From: Staphylococcus sp.
GTDB taxonomy: Bacteria > Bacteroidota > Bacteroidia > Bacteroidales > Muribaculaceae
Assembly (NCBI GenBank): GCA_023665865.1
Contig: JAMPDC010000001.1
Span: 1,720,223-1,784,222, forward strand
DNA length: 64,000 nt
Reading direction: 5' to 3'
In this document: positions 50,886 to 59,906 of the stretch, in pieces
Layout: the number at the start of each line of letters is the position of its first letter
Numbering within the stretch: the first letter of the stretch is position 1
Translations under genes and position numbers: made by a program
The notes under the pieces: model-generated
What the model was told of the DNA's origin: nothing
The model's input: only the letters and a program-made list of their open reading frames with translations
Database searches by the model: none

Positions 50886-53216
50886 TTATTTTAACCCGGA
50901 AATGATTCTATTGAAGATGTCGGTTGAGATTCCCACTTCGGAGAGGATGGCTGCGGCTGTCGGGGTGTCGATGCGGTCGAAGTCGTCCTGACGCGAGCAG
51001 ACGATGGTGCCGAGCATTTCGATAGTGGCCGGACTGACGAGCAGCGGGTTGGATGAAGCGGAGTAGCAGGCGGGACGGTGCTTGCTCCGGGGGATGATCA
51101 GCGTGCGGATGGAGTCGGGACGTTCGGGGTTGACGCGCATGATGATGTTGACCATCGGTTCCGGATCGGAGTCGGCGGGAGCAGCGCACGTCATAGCATC
51201 CTGTAGGCGGATGAAGAGCCGTTTGAGAGAACTGTCATCGGCTCCTGACTCAATGACGAAGCAGGGGTAGGGCGCAGCGCCACGGTCACAGCCGTAGAGA
51301 GTGGCGTCGCCGTCAGATGTCAGAGGCACCATGCCTTCTGAGTGGTAAAAGTTACCGGCGAGCGAGCAGGGTGCGAAGGCCTGGAAGTGGAAATGGTCGG
51401 GAGCCGAGGCTCCGGCACGCGGGCCGTTGTAGAAAACGAAGAGACCTTCGCCGGCACGGGCAAGAGCAGCCATGTCGGTGATGCGGTTGCCGCTGATGAG
51501 CTGAGGCGCGTGGGCGCGTGAGGCGATTGTGAAGTGCATAGGGGCGAGGGGATAAGGATTGACAAGCACTTCATAGCCTCGCCATGTGAGAGATTTCTGT
51601 GAGGCCGGACGGTTTGACTGGCAGAGGAAGCAGGGGCGCGCGGCGATGCTTCCGGCGTCGGTGCGTGCGGTGATGGAAGCCCGGCGGTGGTTGGCGAGCA
51701 TCTTGGCGAGATGCCACTTACCGTCGGAGGGGAGTGGAGTCGGACGGTCGAGACGTATGGTGGCATAGTTTGCCATAGTGAGATCCCATGTCAGCAGCTG
51801 GGATTTGAAAAATTCTGTGAGCCGGCCCGAGCCGAGCTCATGGGATGCGGCCATGTCGCGGCGCATGGCCTCACTGCGGTTGGCCTCGATGCGGGCCAGA
51901 AGCTCGATGGTGCGTATGCGGTCTTTGTAGAGATTGTTGGCGTTGACGCGCTCCTCGCTTAGAGCATGGTCGGAATTTCCCTCCCAGCGGCGGCATGAGT
52001 AGAGCGATTGATAGATGCGCCCGATGGGGTATTTCCGGCTTATGGCCAGTCCCATGGCATAGTCCTCGCCATAGCTGACGTCGGGGAAGTTGATCTCCCG
52101 GGCTATAGGAGTAAAGAAAGCTCGCGGGGCACCGAGACCATTGATGCGCAGAGCGTTGTTGGGCCCGTTGCCGTCGGTCCACTCCGCGTGGTCGATGAGT
52201 CCGGGCGGCAGAGGATTGCCGTTGAAATCCGTGAGGCTGTAGGAGCCGATGACCATGGCGCAGCCCCGCTCGTGAAACTTGTCGACGATGAGCTGGAGAG
52301 TGTCCGGGCGGCTGTAGATGTCGTCGCTGTCGAGCTGCACGGCGAAACGGCCGCAGTGGCGCGAGTGTATGCCGAGATTCCAGCAACCGCCGATGCCGGG
52401 AGCAGGGCCGGGCATGAGGGAGGTGTCGATGATCTTCAGGCGCGGTTCGCCGGCGGCAATGTCGGCGAGGATCTCCGAGGTGCCGTCGTCGCTGCGGTTG
52501 TCGACGACGATGACGTTGAAATCAAAGTCTGCCTTCTGGGTCAGCGCACTGTTGACAGCGTCGGCTATGGTCCGGCAACGGTTGCGGACGGGGATGATGA
52601 CCGAGGCTTCGACCGGAAATTGGCCGGCACGGGTGTTGACCGTGCGGAAGGCTGTTGGATCAACGTAGGCCCCGACGGCTCGGAGGTGGGCCGTTGCAGC
52701 ACGCTCCATCTCGATCTGCGAGAGGCGGTTGCGCGGGTCTACATAGCTGAATTGTGCCTCGCCGTCAGAGCCGTCAGCGGTGGCCTTGGGGGCGGAGGAG
52801 TAGAGCGGCTCCATGATGTGGATAATCTTGCCGAGGCGCGAGAGACGCAGACGAAGGTCATACCATCCGGCAGCCTCATAGTCTTCGGTCATTCCTGCAA
52901 CGGCTTCGCGCAGCATGGCAGTGTTGACCAGCGCTATGTGGCCGAAATCGAAATCATCTCGGAGGGCGCCCTCCTGATAGTCGATTAGGCGATGGAGTGT
53001 GTGGGAGTCGGTGTCCTTGTCGGGGGTGAGATAGTCGGAGTAGACCATTGCGGCACCTGTCTCGCGCAGGATGTGCTCCATGCGCTCACGTCCGTGGGCG
53101 GTGAAGGTGATAGTGTTGTCGGCGAGAGGTATGATAGTGACGGATCCGTCTGAATGTTGCGCGAGTCGGCGCATAGCTTCGGTAGAGAGCCGTGAGATGG
53201 TGGCGGATGTTTCCAT
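50886..53216 (-). CDS. Glycosyltransferase family 2 fused to a HIT/GalT-like domain (DUF4922 type)
   Basis: A 776-residue cytoplasmic protein. Residues 1-200 look like a degenerate GT-A-like segment ([18 protein letters not shown]). A full GT2 domain follows at about 205-430: [34 protein letters not shown] and the metal-binding [10 protein letters not shown]. The C-terminal 300 residues have [10 protein letters not shown] (possible zinc Cys pair) near 545 and [11 protein letters not shown] near 605; the H-x-H-x-Q pattern is that of HIT/galactose-1-phosphate uridylyltransferase active sites. The domain corresponds, I believe, to DUF4922. It stands in the wall-salvage group, so a role in handling nucleotide-linked or phosphorylated amino sugars is possible but unproven. 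Confidence 0.8.
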   Translation of the reverse strand: METSATISRLSTEAMRRLAQHSDGSVTIIPLADNTITFTAHGRERMEHILRETGAAMVYSDYLTPDKDTDSHTLHRLIDYQEGALRDDFDFGHIALVNTAMLREAVAGMTEDYEAAGWYDLRLRLSRLGKIIHIMEPLYSSAPKATADGSDGEAQFSYVDPRNRLSQIEMERAATAHLRAVGAYVDPTAFRTVNTRAGQFPVEASVIIPVRNRCRTIADAVNSALTQKADFDFNVIVVDNRSDDGTSEILADIAAGEPRLKIIDTSLMPGPAPGIGGCWNLGIHSRHCGRFAVQLDSDDIYSRPDTLQLIVDKFHERGCAMVIGSYSLTDFNGNPLPPGLIDHAEWTDGNGPNNALRINGLGAPRAFFTPIAREINFPDVSYGEDYAMGLAISRKYPIGRIYQSLYSCRRWEGNSDHALSEERVNANNLYKDRIRTIELLARIEANRSEAMRRDMAASHELGSGRLTEFFKSQLLTWDLTMANYATIRLDRPTPLPSDGKWHLAKMLANHRRASITARTDAGSIAARPCFLCQSNRPASQKSLTWRGYEVLVNPYPLAPMHFTIASRAHAPQLISGNRITDMAALARAGEGLFVFYNGPRAGASAPDHFHFQAFAPCSLAGNFYHSEGMVPLTSDGDATLYGCDRGAAPYPCFVIESGADDSSLKRLFIRLQDAMTCAAPADSDPEPMVNIIMRVNPERPDSIRTLIIPRSKHRPACYSASSNPLLVSPATIEMLGTIVCSRQDDFDRIDTPTAAAILSEVGISTDIFNRIISGLK

Positions 53217-53252
53217 AGAGAAATGTGAGAATGATTGGAGTATGTGGTATTG

Positions 53253-56138
53253 TTATCTGGACTGGCGACGGCGCTTTCGAGTTTCGTCGCGCTCTTCACC
53301 CTCGCGTCGCTCACCTTGGGCGAGATCGCGGAAGTTGCGGAAGGGCGGGACGGTAGGCCGGGCTTCCTGACCGACTATAGCGAGTGTCTCGGGTATGATC
53401 TTGGGACGCGCGCCCGGGTGACTGCCCTCGGGAGCGGTGAAGAAGTCGAGAATCTGTGCCATCAGCGCGTCGCGTTCGTAGGAGCCGGTAATAGTCTCGA
53501 AGGGGAACCCGAGCGCGACCGCGCGGTGGGTGCCCGGATCGAAGGCCACACCTGCGATGTAGTCATTTTCGGTGTAGCGGAGTATCGGGCCGGCATTTGT
53601 CGTGTCGAGCGGAGCGAATGATTCAGGCGACTCCACGGCATAGCAGTCGGAGTTGAGTTGCTGGTTGAAGTTTAGCGAGAGGCCGCCGCGGAATTCCGTG
53701 TAGCGCGAGCGCACCTCACGGATCTTGCCGGTGACTGTGGCCTTGGCCTGACGCCATTGCAGACCAAGGACGGTGTGTCCGAAATTGATGTCGGCCACGC
53801 GCTCGTCGGCACTGCTGAAAGAGTTGTCGAAGAGGTCGCTGCCGAGGTAGCTGCCCGAGACCAGGAGTGAGCCGCCGGTGTTGGCAAACTGTATGAGGCG
53901 TTGCTTAAGTTCTTCGGTGAAGGGCTTGAATTTACGTTCCTCTGAGGTTCCGACAGTGATTTCCTTCTGCTTGCCGAGGATGAGGTCGACGATGCGCTGG
54001 CCGGGGACATTCTCGACAAAGGCATCGACACCGCAGGAGATGAAGGGATAGCCTGCGGCGCGTATAGACTGACCGTGGACATAGACGAAATCAAATGTAT
54101 TGCCGGCGAAGAGCTCCGTCTCGTGGGTTGCGCGGCTCGCACCGTGGCCCGGGGAGTCGTTGGTGGTCCACTTGACTTCGGGCCTGAATTCGGTCTGATG
54201 ACCGGTGAAGTGGATGTCGCTGATGTAGGGGACTCCGTGGTCTTCCTCATAGTCGAAACCGACCTTGCCGTCGGCATAGACTTCGGCGGGCCCGGAAATG
54301 CGGGTGAAACCGTTGACGATCAATACCTGTGGTTTTTGCGAGCCGGGGATGTCGCAGAGCGAGAGGATTTCAGACGGGAAGCTGATGCCTCCGTCGTTGG
54401 CGGCGACAACCTTGTAGCTGTAGATGCGGTTGTCCTCCGGACGGACGGTCAGACGCGGTTGGTCGACCACGGCGAGTTCGGTGAAAGCACCGCCGTCGAC
54501 GCGCTCATAGACTATGTAGTATGTCGGCTTGGCTGTCGGTTCGAGGGGATCGTCGACGCCCTGCCATGTCAACACGTAGTCTCCATCAAAACCGCTGATG
54601 CTGAAGTGGCTGACGGGGAGAGGTTCGACTACGTAGGGGACGCCGTCGACCTCGTGGAGATATTTAAGGATACCTTTGTAGATGGCGCGGCTGACCGTGA
54701 AGCGGAAGGTGGGGTCGAGACCATAGCGCATGTCGGCGAAGTTCTGATGGCTCATGAGCTCGATGAGCATCGAGGGCACGCGCGGTTCCATCGCTTCATG
54801 GTAGGGGCGGTCGCGGAGTTTGCGGCGGTTCCACGTCGGCTCATAGAGCTGGCGTATGTCGTTGACTACCTGATCGGTCACGAGCTCGGCATAGCGTTTT
54901 GAAGTCGTGCGCGACGAGCCGTTGCCGAGGGCCTCCCCCTTGGTGTAGACGATAGGGAGGGTGCCGATGGTCGACGTGGGGTCGGCTGTTGTACCGGCAT
55001 CCGTGTGGAAGGCAAACGACAGGTCGACAGGTATGCCGAGACCTTTTACTCCGGGAAGCTCCGAGGAGCCTCCGGCGAGATAGTTGACCCATATGCCACG
55101 CGACTTGTAGTCATCCTCATAGTCGTTGGCTCCGTCGGTGACACTGTAGACGCTCGACGGTATGCCCGCCCACTGCATCCAGTAGCGCGCACCCTCGGTG
55201 AAGCGTGGATAGGTGCTGACTTCCGGCTCTCCGCCCTTGACAGAGCGGCCTACGTTGCCCATGCCGCCACCGATTTTCACAGCGTCGGCGGTGACTACGG
55301 TGCCGGATTCCGTCGATATGTTGGAGAGTTCGACCACAGGGAGGCTGCTGCGTCCGGCTGCGAAGGGGAAGGAGCCGAGATAGATCCATGTGCCTCCGCC
55401 GATGCGCTGGTTGACTTCAAACTCCTCGCTTCCGGCAAGGGAGTTGACGGTATAGCGTGCGTCGCGTGTGCTGTTGGGCAGGGAGGCATAGCTGACGTAG
55501 ACGGCATAGGTGCCGGCTTTCTCAAAATCGGCATACCACCGTGCGGTGGAGGCCTTGCCGGCGTCGCTGACGGTCTTCACCTCTCGCACTGTGCCCATGC
55601 GGAAGGGATTGTCGGTACCGGTGAGCATCTCTTTCCTGTAGGCAAAGCCGGGGATGCCGCTTGCGGTCTGCCACTTGTGGCTGCTGTTTTTCTCCTGATA
55701 GCCTTTTGCGGCAAATCCTCCGTCCATGTCGACAATGATCTCAGTCGTATTCAAGTCGCGCTCGCGTGGCGTCAGCACGTAGGCACCGGCGTTTTCGAGC
55801 ATCGGGATGAGATAGGGGAGCACGTAGGCCTGTGGATACAGATCCTCCACGGTGCCCATGAGGCGTGCGCGCTGCCACGCCCAGCGGTCTTCATTCTGGT
55901 CGAAGTAGCGGCCATGGCTCTGCCAGAGGGCAATGTTTTTACCGGCGAGACCTGACTTGGCCTCCGGTGCGTCGACGCGTCGCACGAATGGCTGACGCTC
56001 CGGACGCGGAACTTTTGGGGCCGCGGCCACCTTGGTGGTCTTGGCCTTGCGGGTGTTTTTGGTCCGTCGAGGTGCCCCTGACGCGGTTCCCGCGCCGAGG
56101 ACACAGAGTATCATGAGTAGTGACAGTATCTTTTTCAT
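53253..56138 (-). CDS. Secreted amidase_3-like protein with golvesin-type insertion and FnIII domain
   Basis: A 961-residue exported protein (signal peptide to about 21; basic Lys/Arg/Pro linker to 65). GKNIALWQSHGRYFDQN near 66 and VLTPRERDLNT near 120 look like the first half of an N-acetylmuramoyl-L-alanine amidase fold; VDLSFAFHTDAGT near 370 and RVPSMLIELMSHQNFADMRY near 450 look like its second half with the conserved His and Glu. Between them, about 190-300, lies a beta-sandwich (ARWYADFEKAGTYAVYVSY; VVTADAVKIGGG) of the golvesin C-terminal type. An FnIII-like domain is at about 520-605 and a large C-terminal region follows, ending in a basic tail (RKRRRQSR). Related proteins are often labelled xanthan lyase. 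It starts the wall-salvage run; the next gene is 36 bp on. Confidence 0.75.
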   Translation of the reverse strand: MKKILSLLMILCVLGAGTASGAPRRTKNTRKAKTTKVAAAPKVPRPERQPFVRRVDAPEAKSGLAGKNIALWQSHGRYFDQNEDRWAWQRARLMGTVEDLYPQAYVLPYLIPMLENAGAYVLTPRERDLNTTEIIVDMDGGFAAKGYQEKNSSHKWQTASGIPGFAYRKEMLTGTDNPFRMGTVREVKTVSDAGKASTARWYADFEKAGTYAVYVSYASLPNSTRDARYTVNSLAGSEEFEVNQRIGGGTWIYLGSFPFAAGRSSLPVVELSNISTESGTVVTADAVKIGGGMGNVGRSVKGGEPEVSTYPRFTEGARYWMQWAGIPSSVYSVTDGANDYEDDYKSRGIWVNYLAGGSSELPGVKGLGIPVDLSFAFHTDAGTTADPTSTIGTLPIVYTKGEALGNGSSRTTSKRYAELVTDQVVNDIRQLYEPTWNRRKLRDRPYHEAMEPRVPSMLIELMSHQNFADMRYGLDPTFRFTVSRAIYKGILKYLHEVDGVPYVVEPLPVSHFSISGFDGDYVLTWQGVDDPLEPTAKPTYYIVYERVDGGAFTELAVVDQPRLTVRPEDNRIYSYKVVAANDGGISFPSEILSLCDIPGSQKPQVLIVNGFTRISGPAEVYADGKVGFDYEEDHGVPYISDIHFTGHQTEFRPEVKWTTNDSPGHGASRATHETELFAGNTFDFVYVHGQSIRAAGYPFISCGVDAFVENVPGQRIVDLILGKQKEITVGTSEERKFKPFTEELKQRLIQFANTGGSLLVSGSYLGSDLFDNSFSSADERVADINFGHTVLGLQWRQAKATVTGKIREVRSRYTEFRGGLSLNFNQQLNSDCYAVESPESFAPLDTTNAGPILRYTENDYIAGVAFDPGTHRAVALGFPFETITGSYERDALMAQILDFFTAPEGSHPGARPKIIPETLAIVGQEARPTVPPFRNFRDLAQGERREGEERDETRKRRRQSR

Positions 56139-56321
56139 AAATCGTGGCCTCCTGTCATTCTATAACACCGCCGTGGGTTGGGTAAAGTGGCCCGAAGTGG
56201 TAAAAAAACTTCAATTTCAACAACTTTCGCTTTTCACGGCGGTCAATTAAACCTTTTTAAACTATCGACAGAGGCCTTTGTGGAGGTAAAGTTAAGAAAA
56301 AACGGATAATGACACAACCCC

Positions 56322-56417
56322 GGCACCTCAATTTATGGAAATTGCGGTGCCAGGGCTGTGGTGACTATATCTGCCGGAGGCAGATTGATTGTGCACAACC
56401 CCGGGCATGGCCCGGGG
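56322..56417. repeat. Three adjacent hairpins upstream of repeat copy 1
   Basis: The 527 bp between the amidase start and the serpin stop contain no gene. In its middle are GGCACCTCAATTT/AAATTGCGGTGCC (56322-56351, one mismatch, 4-nt loop), CTGCC-GGA-GGCAG (56371-56383) and CCCCGGGC-ATG-GCCCGGGG (56399-56417). Together with the three hairpins of copy 1 they make six in 242 bp. Confidence 0.75.
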
Positions 56418-56442
56418 CCATTGTCACACCCTCTAATACGCA

Positions 56443-56604
56443 GCCTCGGAGAGGCGTCTCCATCACAAGACGCCTCTCCGAGGCTGATTTATTCCTTTAT
56501 TGACTTCCCCTCCCCCCATGTTGAAACATGGGGTTTCAGCATGATCAACCTGCCTCTGGCAGGTTTTTCCTTAGTTCACGACGGCGGTCGGTTCACAATG
56601 GCAG
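56443..56604. repeat. Hairpin-rich repeat element, copy 1 (downstream of serpin)
   Basis: Order of parts: a perfect 17-bp stem GCCTCGGAGAGGCGTCT with loop CCATCACA (56443-56484); TTATTCCTTTATTGAC; CCCCATGTT-GA-AACATGGGG (56514-56533); TTTCAGCATGATCAA; CCTGCC-TCT-GGCAGG followed by TTTTT (56549-56568); then two 17-bp units (TTAGTTCACGACGGCGG, TCGGTTCACAATGGCAG). The same order occurs in copy 2 at 58075. Confidence 0.9.
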
Positions 56605-56665
56605 GAGGATGCACCTTAATAGTTGATTTGTAGAAGTGCGGCTCCTCGGATGACCGATATTACCC

Positions 56666-57892
56666 TTAGAGTTTGTTGACTCTGCCTACAAAGAGGATTG
56701 AGCCGGTTGAGGTCTCCTCGATTACAAAGGCAAACGGACGATCAATATGGAAGTCTACGGATGATGTAGGTAAATACTCCTCATACCATACTTCTCCTTT
56801 TGAAACTACCGAGGCCACAGTGCCCTTCTCGTCCACTTCAATCGAGGTGTATTGATCAACGGTCGAGAGGCTGACTGCTTCATCGGCCATCGCAGAGAGG
56901 TCGGCATCGGAACAGTAGACCTCTTTTATGCCAAGACTCTGAAGATATTTGTTGATTTCAGTTTTGGTTTCGATTTTAAACTTAGGAAATTCCAATTTGA
57001 CTTCGGGGACTGTGGAGTGTGATTTCCATTCGGCCCATGCAGCTCCGTCGAGTGATGCCAACGCCTTTGAGAGAGAGCCATCTTTGGAGGGAAGTATTAT
57101 AGTCATGGCGTAGGCGTAATTACCGTAGCTTAAACGCAAAAGTTCAAAATCCGGATGTTTGTAGTAAGGCGAGTATAGCGATTGACACATAGTCGGAGTC
57201 TTGACCACAGATCCGTCTGCATTGTTGAAATCCTTTTTGACGGTCTGGTCAGCACTAAATGGACACTTCCATTCCCCTTTGAAATAGATGGCATTGAGAA
57301 GCACAAGTCTGATGTTGACATCGTATGGCTCTGTAATCACCGAATTGATCAGTCCATCGGTGTTCGATGAGCACCAGTTGTTGATTTTCATAATCGACTC
57401 CTGTTTTGTCAAATCGAGACTTGAAGTTCCAGCGCGATAGTAGTCAGCGATAGCTTTTGAATAGGATGGAAGCACGTTATAGCCTTTGTTAAACCAAGCG
57501 GAATTGGCGCTGCGCAAGGTGGTTTTCTTGTCGGCCTTGGGCAGCTCTGTCAACAGGCGCTTGCAGAGGTCGTTGAGTTCATCTATTGAGTTTGTGCCCA
57601 TGGCGGCGGTGATTTCGTCGAGGGTCTTGCCCTGTGCACCGTTGGCCAGCATGCCCATGACAAACTGCGCGCTCAGTGGCGACACCATGAAATTATCTTC
57701 CTCCGAATTGCCGTCGAAATAGCTAAGCATATTCAGACCGATAGAGGTGTTGGCTTTCACAATCTCCAACTCTGTCGGGTTGAGATTTATATCCTTGCGC
57801 TCATTGCTACCGGAATCATCCGAATCACTGCTGCAAGATGTAAGAATAAACACAGACGTCAGAAATAAGAAAAGGTTACTAAAATGCTTCAT
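56666..57892 (-). CDS. Serpin lipoprotein (serine protease inhibitor family)
   Basis: A 408-residue protein with lipobox ILTSC (Cys20) and a Ser/Asp linker, then a complete serpin domain: NFMVSPLSAQFVMGMLANGAQG near 67, ANSAWFNKGYNVLPSY near 128, VLLNAIYFKGEWKCPF near 197, and the breach/shutter segments. The reactive-centre hinge is EVDEKGTVASVVSKGEVWYE near 352, followed by VDFHIDRPFAFVIEETSTGSILFVGRV, the usual serpin C-terminus. Hinge residues P10/P9 are Val rather than Ala, so inhibitory ability is open; the P1 residue cannot be fixed. It may protect surface proteins from host or community proteases. Base composition is visibly lower in GC than all neighbours, and direct repeats flank it: signs of transfer. 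Confidence 0.93.
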   Translation of the reverse strand: MKHFSNLFLFLTSVFILTSCSSDSDDSGSNERKDINLNPTELEIVKANTSIGLNMLSYFDGNSEEDNFMVSPLSAQFVMGMLANGAQGKTLDEITAAMGTNSIDELNDLCKRLLTELPKADKKTTLRSANSAWFNKGYNVLPSYSKAIADYYRAGTSSLDLTKQESIMKINNWCSSNTDGLINSVITEPYDVNIRLVLLNAIYFKGEWKCPFSADQTVKKDFNNADGSVVKTPTMCQSLYSPYYKHPDFELLRLSYGNYAYAMTIILPSKDGSLSKALASLDGAAWAEWKSHSTVPEVKLEFPKFKIETKTEINKYLQSLGIKEVYCSDADLSAMADEAVSLSTVDQYTSIEVDEKGTVASVVSKGEVWYEEYLPTSSVDFHIDRPFAFVIEETSTGSILFVGRVNKL

Positions 57893-57945
57893 GCCAAAAA
57901 GGTTTTAAAAGGTTTAGATGAAAAAGATATAATGGTTAATTGTCT

Positions 57946-57977
57946 GCAAGATAGGGATTTTTATATATGCTTGCAAA
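57946..57977 (-). promoter_or_regulatory. Serpin promoter
   Basis: Minus strand TTTG (57974-57977), a 20-bp spacer and TATCTTGC (57946-57953), one base off TAnnTTTG; 54 bp upstream of the serpin start. Confidence 0.55.
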
Positions 57978-58074
57978 TTTTTGCTATATTTTTACAATAT
58001 TTAACTTTAAGTTTGTGAATTGGTGCGGTTTAGATTGATATTATTCATAAATACTCTCATTAGATCAAAATATA

Positions 58075-58287
58075 CGGAGAGGCGGCTTGTGATGGAGCCG
58101 CCTCTCCGAGGCTTGTTATTCCTTTATTGACTTTCTCTCCCCCATGTTGAAACATGGGGTTTCAGCATGATTAACCTGCCTCCGGCAGGTTTTTCTCGGT
58201 TCACAATGGCAGTCAGTTCACAGCTGCGGTCGGTTCACGACGGCAGGTTTTCCTCGATTCACGACGGAGGTCGGTTCACAACGGTAG
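58075..58287. repeat. Hairpin-rich repeat element, copy 2 (upstream of serpin)
   Basis: Same order and orientation as copy 1: stem CGGAGAGGCGGCT/AGCCGCCTCTCCG (58075-58108) with loop TGTGATGG, TTATTCCTTTATTGAC, CCCCATGTT-GA-AACATGGGG (58140-58159), CCTGCC-TCC-GGCAGG plus TTTTT (58175-58194), then five 17-bp units of type TCGGTTCACRACGGCAG (58196-58246, 58254-58287). The stem differs from copy 1 by a paired change (T:A to G:C), and the loop is its reverse complement. Confidence 0.9.
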
Positions 58288-58321
58288 CAAAGGTCCGGGC
58301 GTGATGAGGTGATTCGGGGAA

Positions 58322-59773
58322 TCAGTTGTTGTGGATTGTGAGGATGAATGAGGTGCCGTTGGCTATTTCCGGATCGAGCTCGAGGGAGCCGTTGATCTTT
58401 TCGGCGCGGAGTGCGCAGATGGGTAGGCCGAGACGGTCGCCTTCGGAGATGTCGTGTGGAGTGGAGAAGGCAGTGAAGATTGTGGCGCGTTCCTCCTCGG
58501 GGATGCCGGGGCCGGAGTCGGTGACGATGAACTGGTGGACCTTGGCTCCGCGCTTGCGGTAGGTGAGTGAGATTTTACCGCCGTCGGGTGTGAATTTCGC
58601 CGCATTTTCGAGCAGGTGGGTCAGGATTTTCTCCACTTCGACCGGGTTGATCCTTGCGAAACCCTTGGTACCGTTGAGCACGAGGGTGGCGCGGGGCTTG
58701 AGCAGCAGGCGCACTTTGGAGGCAATGGTCTCGCAGAACGTCGAGAGATTTACGTCCTCGAGAGAGTCTTCGGTGGCAGGATCTGAGTTGCCTACGTCGG
58801 AGAGTTCGCCGACGCGCTTGACGTAGCCGCGGAGGTTCCGGACCGAGGGGTCGTTCTGGTCAAGGCGCTCGAGCGTAGGCTCCATCTGCGACGACATGTT
58901 GTGGAGGATCGCGCTTTTGGCTGCGCTCTGAGCGTTGGCGGCTTCAACATTCTTCTTCATGCGGCGGTTTTTGGAGAGTATGCGCCAGTAGAAGATCGCG
59001 CCGATGGCGAGCGCTGCGAGAGCGATGACAAAGAGGGTTATGAAGGTCACGATCCAGCCGGTGCGCGTGGCGATGGTGTGGTCTTTTTCAGCGATAGTGT
59101 CCTGCGATTCCTCATATTCCTTTTTCACCTTGCCGAGCTCGGTGTCGGCGTTGGCTGCCTCGATTGAATCAGACCATGCCATGTAGTTCTCGTAGGTATG
59201 CTCGACAAGTTCGGCATCCCCGACGGAGACGGCGCGGTTGATGAGGTTGCGGTAGGCAGTGTCGGCCGCCTTGTAGTCTTTCGAGTTGTCAAACTGCTTG
59301 ATGAGGCGGGCGATGCAGATGTCGCCCTTGTTGTTCTGGTCGATGGAGTAGTAGTATTGCGCTTCGTTGAAGAGCATATCGTTGGTGATCTCCTTATTGT
59401 TGGCTTTTTTGGCGAAAGTAGCCATGCGTGAGAGTGATTTGGCGGCGGAGGCATTGTTTTTTATTCGGCGATATGTCTCATAGCGGGCTTTCTCGGTAGT
59501 ATAGTAGACAGCCGGGAGCGAATCGGCTGTGACACCGGCTCCGGCGAGGGCCTTGTCGAAATTGCCGAGCAGTCTGAAAGCCCCGTCATAGTTGTGGGCG
59601 TCGGCACAGACGGCGGCAGCTGCGGCGGCTGACTTGGCCGCAGGGAGATACTGGCGGGCTGAAAGGCGGGCGTTGTAGTCTTTCAAATGTCGGTTCAACT
59701 CGGTTTGGCTATCTGCCCACATCCCGAGGGCAGCTACGGTCAGAGTCAGGACCAGTGTTATCAGTCGTCTCAT
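58322..59773 (-). CDS. TPR-type membrane sensor-kinase-like protein with altered H-box
   Basis: A 483-residue protein: signal peptide to about 20, a periplasmic helical/TPR-like region (about 25-235), one transmembrane helix (WIVTFITLFVIALAALAIGA, about 243-262), a coiled coil, and a HATPase domain at about 370-483 with N-box HLLENAAKFTPDGGKI, G1 DSGPGIPEEE, F-box FSTPH and G2 GLPICALRAEKINGS. In the dimerisation region the usual NMSHEIRTPL reads NMSSQMEPTL: the phospho-accepting His is Ser; a His lies three residues earlier (LHNMSS). It may be a pseudo-kinase or use another residue. No response regulator gene is adjacent; parA is divergent. Confidence 0.85.
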   Translation of the reverse strand: MRRLITLVLTLTVAALGMWADSQTELNRHLKDYNARLSARQYLPAAKSAAAAAAVCADAHNYDGAFRLLGNFDKALAGAGVTADSLPAVYYTTEKARYETYRRIKNNASAAKSLSRMATFAKKANNKEITNDMLFNEAQYYYSIDQNNKGDICIARLIKQFDNSKDYKAADTAYRNLINRAVSVGDAELVEHTYENYMAWSDSIEAANADTELGKVKKEYEESQDTIAEKDHTIATRTGWIVTFITLFVIALAALAIGAIFYWRILSKNRRMKKNVEAANAQSAAKSAILHNMSSQMEPTLERLDQNDPSVRNLRGYVKRVGELSDVGNSDPATEDSLEDVNLSTFCETIASKVRLLLKPRATLVLNGTKGFARINPVEVEKILTHLLENAAKFTPDGGKISLTYRKRGAKVHQFIVTDSGPGIPEEERATIFTAFSTPHDISEGDRLGLPICALRAEKINGSLELDPEIANGTSFILTIHNN

Positions 59774-59829
59774 AGTTGTATTTAATAGTTGGTTGCGTGA
59801 AGAGAAACTTAAGTAGTATTATCTAATAA

Positions 59830-59853
59830 CTTAACGTCGCGGCGCGACTTAAG
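59830..59853. promoter_or_regulatory. Dyad around GTCGCG-G-CGCGAC between kinase and parA
   Basis: CTTAAcGTCGCG and CGCGACTTAAG form arms of 11 bp with one bulged base around a central G (59830-59853). It lies in the 247-bp divergent gap 57 bp upstream of the sensor-kinase start: a candidate operator or centromere-like site. Confidence 0.45.
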
Positions 59854-59906
59854 GTTTAGCTTAAAATCCGCCCTGACGGTTGATTTTTTTTGAGGAAAGT
59901 CCGGGC

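Noticed and set aside
52008..52988. 326-codon plus-strand frame inside the GT2-HIT gene (and similar at 55005-55955)
   Set aside because: Antisense shadows without signal sequence, motif or promoter.
56443..56604. Insertion sequence around the serpin
   Set aside because: No transposase frame and no terminal inverted repeats; only direct hairpin repeats are present.
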